12,910 nt of DNA from Chth-196 sp044370935 (GTDB lineage: Bacteria; Verrucomicrobiota; Verrucomicrobiia; Chthoniobacterales; Chthoniobacteraceae). Shown piece by piece: positions 1-5,338 of this stretch. The stretch is taken from contig JBILUQ010000096.1 of assembly GCA_044370935.1 (NCBI GenBank), positions 1-12,910 on the forward strand, written 5' to 3'. The first letter of the stretch is position 1. Each line of letters opens with the position of its first letter. A program made the translations under genes and the position numbers. The notes beneath the pieces are model-generated. The model was not told the origin of the DNA, did no database searches, and saw nothing but the letters and a program-made list of their open reading frames with translations.

Positions 1-1079
1 GCATTTTTGTTCTCGCCGACTTGGATACCGAGCAACCATGCCATTCTGTCCTGAGTCGCGCTGATTGCAGCGGTTAAACGATCGTCAGGCCCCGTGCCTG
101 CATTCGCTCCAAAGTTGTAAGCAAAATCCCATAGGAACTTTGCTTTCGTGCCAGCGAGGTCGAAAGAGATATCCCCTGGGGCCAGAATGACGCGAAGGTT
201 TTCAAGAGACTGTGCACTCAAGCCTCCGGGAAGAGCACCACCCATTCCTTGGTTGTCTACTGCGAGACCACCGAATGAATCTTTAGCGCTGCTAAACTGG
301 AAACCGGGAGCGAAGGTGAGTTTGGCTCCGCCTAGGTCAGCAACTGCTTTCAACTGGCTCTGGAAAAGCCAGCTGTCGCGATTGTCGGGGGTGCCTGGAG
401 CATTGAAAGAGAAGTTGTTTCCGCCAATGAACTGACCCGAAATGAAGTGTAGGTGGAAGCCATCTCCGAGTCCAAGGAGGGAACCCAAATCAATTTTCTC
501 GGTAACACCGTCCAAGCGCACATCGTTATCCCACACCATTTCAGTGGAGTAGAAGGGGATGCTCTGACGACCCGCGGTCACGCTGAATTCCTTCGAAGGA
601 TTCCAGCCAATGAAAGCCTTGCTGAGAAACAGCTGGTAGTCTTGCCCAGCTCCTGCAGGTCCTCCGTAGGTCACATAACGTTGGTTCGCAGCGGACTGGG
701 TAGCGAGTTCAACTCCAGCGGTCAGTCCATCAGTTAGCTTGAAGTTGCCGCCGATAGCCAACCGGAAGCGGGCGGACTGATCTTGGAAAGAATTGCTTGG
801 TGATACACCTTGCGCAGTCGCCTGCGCGTGCTGCCAGCGGAGGCGGAGGTCGCCGTAGAGGGAGAGTTCCTTCACGGATTCGTTGAGCTTGATTTTGGAA
901 TTTCCAGCGGAACCAGAGTGAGCGGACTCAGCCTTGATTTTCTGTGCGTCAGCCTGCTTGAGCACGCCTTTCTTGACCAGAGCGTCGAGGAGGGCCTCTT
1001 CGCTCGCGTAGGCCGCGGTGACGGATGCTCCAGCAATTGCGAGGGCTGCGAGTGTGGTAGTGATGCTACGATTCAACAT
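1..1079 (-). CDS. Putative outer-membrane porin (3' end outside the window)
   Basis: The reading frame is open from an ATG at 1079 to the left edge of the window (359 codons visible, no stop), so the gene is 3'-truncated by the window. The protein starts with a clear Sec signal peptide: a basic residue at Arg4, a hydrophobic core over about residues 6-23, and a likely cleavage site AYA|SEEA after Ala25. Next comes a short helix (LLDALVKKGVLKQADAQKI) typical of the 'putative porin' family of Verrucomicrobiota and relatives. Alternating beta-strand sequence then begins at about residue 72 (LSLYGDLRLRWQ) and ends strands with aromatic residues, as in a 16- to 18-strand barrel (for example FSVTAGRQSIPF and AKFLWDFAYNFG). 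The expected role is a general or substrate-selective diffusion channel in the outer membrane; the substrate cannot be told. Codons are strongly biased to AAC, AAG, CTC and TTC, which suits high expression. No Shine-Dalgarno lies before the ATG, but a perfect TATAAT is 13 bases upstream. A phosphate- or anion-selective porin is an alternative label. Confidence 0.85.
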   Translation of the reverse strand, partial: MLNRSITTTLAALAIAGASVTAAYASEEALLDALVKKGVLKQADAQKIKAESAHSGSAGNSKIKLNESVKELSLYGDLRLRWQHAQATAQGVSPSNSFQDQSARFRLAIGGNFKLTDGLTAGVELATQSAANQRYVTYGGPAGAGQDYQLFLSKAFIGWNPSKEFSVTAGRQSIPFYSTEMVWDNDVRLDGVTEKIDLGSLLGLGDGFHLHFISGQFIGGNNFSFNAPGTPDNRDSWLFQSQLKAVADLGGAKLTFAPGFQFSSAKDSFGGLAVDNQGMGGALPGGLSAQSLENLRVILAPGDISFDLAGTKAKFLWDFAYNFGANAGTGPDDRLTAAISATQDRMAWLLGIQVGENKN

Positions 1080-1092
1080 ATGTCTGTGGGTG

Positions 1093-1098
1093 ATTATA
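1093..1098 (-). promoter_or_regulatory. Candidate -10 box of the porin gene
   Basis: A perfect TATAAT hexamer lies on the minus strand, 13 bases before the porin ATG. If it is used, transcription would start about 6 bases before the ATG, giving an almost leaderless mRNA. This agrees with the missing ribosome binding site. No good -35 box sits at the usual 16-18 base spacing (the CTGACA just upstream is only 12 bases away), so an activator may be needed, or the hexamer may be chance. Confidence 0.4.
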
Positions 1099-1175
1099 TT
1101 GTTGTTCTGATGTCAGAATCGCCCATGGGGGGCACGCTCCGACAGTGGCCGTTTTGAAACAACTTTTTGAAATGT

Positions 1176-1191
1176 GCAACAGTTTTGTTGC
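1176..1191. repeat. Perfect inverted repeat upstream of the porin
   Basis: GCAACA and TGTTGC form a perfect six-base inverted repeat around a GTTT centre, about 97 bases before the porin ATG. It could be an operator for a dimeric regulator or a small hairpin. On the porin side it is followed on the minus strand by two TTCAAAA copies. No regulator family is assigned to it. Confidence 0.4.
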
Positions 1192-1287
1192 GGTTAGGTG
1201 TCAGGATAGCTGGTTGGGTTGGGTTTTTATTTGGATTTAAAATCATAAAAATCAATTATTTATGGTTGTTTTTTAGTGGTGTTTTTT

Positions 1288-1319
1288 AGCTGTAAGAAAA
1301 AGTTTAATTTTCTACAGCT
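1288..1319. repeat. Long AT-rich inverted repeat upstream of the porin
   Basis: The arms AGCTGTAAGAAAA (1288-1300) and TTTTCTACAGCT (1308-1319) pair over 12 base pairs with a single bulged A, around a seven-base AGTTTAA loop. It lies about 190 bases downstream of the macB stop and about 210 bases upstream of the porin start. No run of U follows it on either strand in the right position (on the minus strand it is followed by six A), so it is not a canonical intrinsic terminator. An operator or a transcript-end stem-loop is possible. Confidence 0.45.
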
Positions 1320-1484
1320 TGCTGGTTTATTTTGCTCACCAAACAAGCCTTTACCCGTATTTGGCGCTCCGCGCATTCAGGCGGGTGCCACTCCTTGATG
1401 CCTCCTTTTCCAACGCTCGTCCCTCGCATCTCACGCCGTGGACCTCACGCAATCGGGCGCTTGCCTCGAAAGATGACGACTCAC

Positions 1485-1502
1485 CAGCGCGCCACTGCGC
1501 TG
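1485..1502 (-). terminator. Weak hairpin just after the macB-like stop
   Basis: CAGCGC and GCGCTG form a six-base-pair GC stem with a six-base loop, beginning eight bases after the macB TAG stop. There is no U tract behind it, so it may only slow or protect the 3' end of the efflux-operon mRNA, or be chance in GC-rich DNA. The call rests on position and stem only. Confidence 0.2.
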
Positions 1503-1509
1503 CCCGCGC

Positions 1510-3651
1510 CTACGTGACGTGGCGCAGCGCCTCGATCGGATTCATCTCCGCCGCTTTCTTCGCCGGGTATAGCCCGAACACCACGCCGATCCCCACCGAG
1601 ATCCCGAACGCCAAAGGCAAAGACCAGGGAACCACGATCGGGTGCATTGTCCTCACCACGTCCGGAAGCGCTGCCATTGATTTCGGAAAGGTGCTTCGCA
1701 TGATACCCATCACCACCGCAAAAACCGGGGAGCAGGCCAACCCTCCTATAATCCCTGTGAGCCCTCCGCCAATCGATAGCACGACCGTTTCCACCAGGAA
1801 CTGCCTCGTAATGTCCGCTTGACGCGCCCCAATGGCTCGCCGGATGCCGATCTCCCGAGTGCGCTCGGTGACCGTAGCGAGCATGATGTTCATGATCCCG
1901 ATCCCGCCCACGACCAGAGAAATCGCCGCTACAAGCCCCATCATCGCGATGAACATCAACCGCGTGTTGCGCGCCTGCTCCAGCAGTTCCAAGGGCACCG
2001 TGACCATATAGTCTTCCTTCTGGTGCGTCCGCACTAGGGTGCGCCGCACCATATCCGCTGTATCAAGCACCTCGGAAGTGTCCCGTAGCGAAAGCGTCAC
2101 TTTTGTCGCAATCGGCACCCCACTCTCGGTTTTTGCGTAAAAGTCGTAAACCTGCGCCCACATCGTCGAAATCGGAATGTAGACGTCCCGGGCGAACTCC
2201 TCCTTGGTGCGGGCCCCGGGTATTTCGCCCGCCGCCTCCCGCTGTTCGAGCACTCCGATCACCGTGTAAAAGTCCGAGTTGATGTGAATAGCCAGTCCGA
2301 TCGGGTCCGTATAACCAAAGAGCGTGACCGCGACGTTCGGTGCAAGCACGCAGACCTTGTTGGTCTGGGCCACGTCGGTGGCGGTGATAAAGTGGCCCCG
2401 GGACACCTTCATGTGCTGGAGGTTGAGCAAATCCGGCGTACACCCTACCAAGCGCCCGTACATCTGCCGGGAGCCATAACTGAAGGAGCGCTTTTCGAGC
2501 TCACGCATCGGAATCGTCTTCACGATGCTCGGAATGGTCGCCTCCAGAACATGGATATCGTCTTTGGTGACGCCAAACCCGCGGATCTTTTTCGAGGACT
2601 GCTCTGGGGGAGGAATGACGGTTGTGAGGATGATGTTGTTCGCCCCGAGTTCCGCGATTTGTTCCTGAGCCTTGGCGCTGATACCTTCGCCGATCGCCAG
2701 CAGCCAGATCACGCTTGCCACGCCAATAAAGATACCCAGCACCGTCAAGAGAGAGCGAAGCGGATGCAACAGCAGGTTTTTGAATCCCAGCTCAGCCGTG
2801 CGTAGTAGCACCGCGAATTTGTTTTCGGATACCGCCGGCGTACTGAGCTCGACGTTGGGAGTGCCCTTTTGGCCGCTTTGTTCAAGGGGGCGCAGGCGGG
2901 TGTCGGAGACGAGCATCCCGTCCTTCAGTCTCACGATCCTGCGGGCGTGATGGGCCACATCCTCCTCGTGTGTGACTAGAACGATGGTTTTGCCTTCCCG
3001 GTTGAGTTCGTCCAGCAGGGAGAGAATTTCGCCCGAGGTCACGGAGTCAAGGTTGCCGGTGGGTTCGTCCGCGAGAATGTAGCGGGGGGAATTCGCGAGG
3101 CCGCGGGCGATCCCGGCCCGCTGCTGCTGGCCGCCGGAGAGTTGGAGGGGGCGGTGCGTGAGCCTGTGGTCTAGTCCGACCAAACCCGCGAGCTTGGTGC
3201 AGTAAGCGCGACCCTCTTCTGTAACATGCCCCTGATAAGATAGGGGGGATTCGATGTTTTCGATCACCGTGAGCTGCGGGATCAGGTTGTAGGACTGGAA
3301 AACAAACCCGATGCGCGACGCCCGAATGAAGGCGAGTTCATCGTCCTGAAGCGAGGCGACGTCATCGCTGCCGAGGTAGAATTTTCCTGACGTGGGTTTA
3401 TCCAGGCAGCCGAGCAGGTTTAACAGTGTGCTCTTGCCTGACCCCGACGGGCCCATAATGGCGATGTAATCGCCCTCGGGCACCAGCATGTCGATCCCTT
3501 TGAGCACGGGCAAAGGTTCGCCTGCGAGGTCGTAGCTCTTATGAATCGCCTCGAGGCGGATCGCCATCGGCAAATCCGCTAACACAGCGTCCACTCCGAG
3601 CGGGTCGAGGGGGGCGGAGGTAGGAGGATGGGGAGGGTGAAGGGCGGACAC
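1510..3651 (-). CDS. macB: MacB-type ABC exporter (ATPase-permease fusion)
   Basis: This is an inner-membrane, ATP-driven component of a tripartite efflux pump. The N-terminal ATPase domain (about residues 30-250) has Walker A GPSGSGKST (67-75), Q-loop Gln119, signature LSGGQ (171-175), Walker B ILADEP with catalytic Glu196, and switch His228. After a linker, TM1 lies at about 298-320, a periplasmic domain at about 321-565, and TM2-TM4 at about 566-590, 618-645 and 675-695. The cytoplasmic loop TERTREIGIRRAIGAR (595-610) and the ending YPAKKAAEMNPIEALR are hallmarks of MacB/FtsX-like permeases. At 713 residues it is a little longer than E. coli MacB (about 650), partly because of the N-terminus. 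The listed start is GTG at 3651 with no ribosome binding site; an ATG at 3567 (residue 29, just before IRLEAIHKSY) fits family starts better. It is the third gene of the operon, 94 bases after the adaptor. The substrate (macrolide, peptide, lipoprotein or other) is unknown. Confidence 0.93.
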   Translation of the reverse strand: MSALHPPHPPTSAPLDPLGVDAVLADLPMAIRLEAIHKSYDLAGEPLPVLKGIDMLVPEGDYIAIMGPSGSGKSTLLNLLGCLDKPTSGKFYLGSDDVASLQDDELAFIRASRIGFVFQSYNLIPQLTVIENIESPLSYQGHVTEEGRAYCTKLAGLVGLDHRLTHRPLQLSGGQQQRAGIARGLANSPRYILADEPTGNLDSVTSGEILSLLDELNREGKTIVLVTHEEDVAHHARRIVRLKDGMLVSDTRLRPLEQSGQKGTPNVELSTPAVSENKFAVLLRTAELGFKNLLLHPLRSLLTVLGIFIGVASVIWLLAIGEGISAKAQEQIAELGANNIILTTVIPPPEQSSKKIRGFGVTKDDIHVLEATIPSIVKTIPMRELEKRSFSYGSRQMYGRLVGCTPDLLNLQHMKVSRGHFITATDVAQTNKVCVLAPNVAVTLFGYTDPIGLAIHINSDFYTVIGVLEQREAAGEIPGARTKEEFARDVYIPISTMWAQVYDFYAKTESGVPIATKVTLSLRDTSEVLDTADMVRRTLVRTHQKEDYMVTVPLELLEQARNTRLMFIAMMGLVAAISLVVGGIGIMNIMLATVTERTREIGIRRAIGARQADITRQFLVETVVLSIGGGLTGIIGGLACSPVFAVVMGIMRSTFPKSMAALPDVVRTMHPIVVPWSLPLAFGISVGIGVVFGLYPAKKAAEMNPIEALRHVT

Positions 3652-3706
3652 CGGAGGGGGCTTGGCGAAGGATTAGGTGAGGGTCGCGCCTCGGCTGGGT
3701 ACTGAT

Positions 3707-3722
3707 GCGAATCGCGATCCGC
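3707..3722. repeat. Near-perfect 16-base palindrome between adaptor and macB genes
   Basis: Read on the minus strand, GCGGATCGCGATTCGC is palindromic at every position except one G-T pair. It is in the 94-base gap between the adaptor stop and the macB start. It could be an internal operator, an mRNA processing hairpin, or a chance GC-rich repeat. No U tract follows. Confidence 0.3.
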
Positions 3723-3745
3723 TCCCCAGTCTAGAGTCTCAGGGG

Positions 3746-5338
3746 CTAGGGAAGCGGCTCCTTCGAGGTTTTTTTCGATACCTTCTGCGGGGTGCTTGGT
3801 CCGAGGGGACGGGGGCTTACGGCTGGTTTGGATGGGTCCGCCGGGTCAACAGCCGCGAGTTTTGGACGTGGAGGCCGGTTCGAGGCGGGCTCCTCACCGA
3901 GTACGATTTCTGGGAAGGTGACCTCTTCTTCGTAGTTCTGAGGAGCTAGTAGCACCTCCTCGCCTAGGTTAAGGCCTTCTCTAATAATGACCGTTTGCCC
4001 GTTGGAAGAGCCCACGGCGACTTTCCGCACGGTCAGGTCGTCCTCGTCGTGAGTGACGATGCAGTAGAATTTCTTGCCGCGCTCGAGCACTGCCTGGACT
4101 GGGACCTGCAGCGCCTCGTCGAGCCGCTTGACCTCGATGGCCACCTGCGCGGTCATCCCGGTGCGGACGCCCTTTTCGGGTTCGTCGATGGAGATGTCGG
4201 CTGCGTATTCTTTGATGGTACTGTAGGTGCTGGAAGCTGGGAGAGGGTATTCGCTAATGGCCCGCACGGTGCCCCACATCGGGCGGTTCGGGAAAGCGTC
4301 GAGGAGAATTCGCGTCTGCATCCCGATCTTTACCTTGTCGATGCGCGATTCGTTGATGCGAGCGGAAACCTGCATGCGCTGCGGATCGGGCAGACGGATA
4401 ATGATCTGGCGTTCGCGCACCAGTTTCCCCTCGGCGATGAGCGGGTCGCGTTCGCCGCCGACTGGGTTGGCGTAGACGACCTGGCCGGAGGTTGGGGCGG
4501 TGATGTGGCAGTTTTGGAGCTGGTCCTCGAGGTTCTTGAGGCGTTCCTCCTCGAGTTGGTTGCTGTTTTCGCGCGAGTGCAGCTTCGCGCTGGCGGTTTC
4601 AACGGCGGCTTTGAGACGGTTGATGGTCTTGATTTTGGTGAATCGGTGGAGCACCTCCAGCTTGGTCGTAGCGTTCTCAAGCTCCTTGCGCGCCTTCTCG
4701 ACAGCGAACTTATCGGCCTCCAACTGTACTTCGGTGACGTATCCCTTCGACGCCAGCTTCATGCTGTAACGCAGGTATTCCTCGGCGCGTCTCAGGTTTT
4801 CCTGCGACACGAAGCGTTCGCTCTCCACAACACCCAGCTCCTGCTTGAAGGTGCCGGATTCATACTCATTGTAGGCGAGTTCTGCGGCCTCCGAGTCGGC
4901 GCGAGCCTCGGTGAGCAGCGCCCTGGTGGTGTGGCAGGTTATCCGTTGTTGAACCAAATCCGCCTGCAGAGATGAGTCATCGAGTTTGACGAGAAAATCG
5001 CCTTTTTGAACATAGGTTCCTTCTGGAACAATCTCGATGATCGGTGTGCCAAGGGCGCTCTTGGATTGCACCATGCAGCGGATTTCCACGTTGCTAGAAC
5101 TTGCCACTTCGCCGCGTTCAACCACTTCCTCCACGTAGGGCCGAGTGGTCGCCGTCGCGGTCATCGGGCCCTGCGGCGCGAGGGATTTCGCCGCGGCGGC
5201 GGAGCGGGAACCGGACTTGGAGCTTTTTTTAGGCAATCCCCAAGCGAACAGGCAAACAACCACCGTGATTCCTCCAAGGACCTGGAGTTGTCTCTTGGTC
5301 AGCGGGGGGCGTGAGGGAAGGGGGGCTGTGGAGCTCAT
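3746..5338 (-). CDS. MacA/HlyD-type periplasmic adaptor subunit
   Basis: This is a membrane-fusion protein that joins the inner-membrane transporter to the outer-membrane duct. One N-terminal membrane anchor lies at about residues 18-34 (after TKRQ, with LGGITVVVCLFAWGL). The split lipoyl domain is visible as two halves: PEGTYVQKGDFLVKLD (105-120) and ITAPTSGQVVYANPVGG (279-295). Between them is a long alpha-helical hairpin (about 121-277) rich in Glu, Lys, Arg and Ala. Beta-barrel and membrane-proximal segments follow (about 320-470, with VPVQAVLERG at 412-421). The end (480-530) is a Pro/Lys-rich low-complexity tail that adaptors usually lack. The hairpin length, single anchor and a following MacB-type gene suit MacA more than an RND-pump adaptor. 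The ATG start overlaps the TolC-like gene's TGA as ATGA and has no Shine-Dalgarno, so translational coupling is likely. The length of 530 residues exceeds the usual 370-400. Confidence 0.92.
   Translation of the reverse strand: MSSTAPLPSRPPLTKRQLQVLGGITVVVCLFAWGLPKKSSKSGSRSAAAAKSLAPQGPMTATATTRPYVEEVVERGEVASSSNVEIRCMVQSKSALGTPIIEIVPEGTYVQKGDFLVKLDDSSLQADLVQQRITCHTTRALLTEARADSEAAELAYNEYESGTFKQELGVVESERFVSQENLRRAEEYLRYSMKLASKGYVTEVQLEADKFAVEKARKELENATTKLEVLHRFTKIKTINRLKAAVETASAKLHSRENSNQLEEERLKNLEDQLQNCHITAPTSGQVVYANPVGGERDPLIAEGKLVRERQIIIRLPDPQRMQVSARINESRIDKVKIGMQTRILLDAFPNRPMWGTVRAISEYPLPASSTYSTIKEYAADISIDEPEKGVRTGMTAQVAIEVKRLDEALQVPVQAVLERGKKFYCIVTHDEDDLTVRKVAVGSSNGQTVIIREGLNLGEEVLLAPQNYEEEVTFPEIVLGEEPASNRPPRPKLAAVDPADPSKPAVSPRPLGPSTPQKVSKKTSKEPLP
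5335..5338 (-). promoter_or_regulatory. ATGA stop-start overlap (translational coupling)
   Basis: The start codon of the adaptor and the TGA stop of the TolC-like gene share ATGA. No ribosome binding site is visible before this ATG, so the adaptor is probably translated by ribosomes that have just finished the upstream gene. This ties the amounts of adaptor and duct together. Confidence 0.7.

Larger units (their letters stand above)
1080..1509. other. Intergenic region between the macB-like gene and the porin gene
   Basis: No gene is seen in these 430 bases. The part next to macB (about 1330-1509) has the GC-rich composition of its surroundings. The middle (about 1150-1320) is strikingly AT-rich with many A/T tracts, including a nine-base direct repeat GTTTTTTAG at 1268-1276 and 1281-1289 (period 13), and two inverted repeats listed separately. 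This layout suggests an upstream control region for the porin (A-tracts, bending, operator). An AAGGAGG on the minus strand at 1401-1407 is not followed by a usable reading frame. Confidence 0.6.

Noticed and set aside
810..1157. Plus-strand open frame over the porin start
   Set aside because: It is antisense to the porin signal peptide and first strands and shows no protein family.
1391..1407. Two AAGGAG sequences on the minus strand downstream of macB
   Set aside because: They look like ribosome binding sites, but the only following start (GTG) gives four codons before a stop.
1319..1822. Plus-strand open frame across the macB 3' end
   Set aside because: Most of it is the complement of the conserved MacB C-terminus, and it has low-complexity Thr/Pro/Ser sequence and no ribosome binding site.
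3995..4975. Long plus-strand open frame (326 codons) opposite the adaptor gene
   Set aside because: It lies entirely antisense to a gene with a clear family. Its start is TTG, and its composition (Val, Leu, Gly, Asp, Phe in mirror-like pattern) is what the complement of a GC-rich coiled-coil gene gives. No domain is recognisable.
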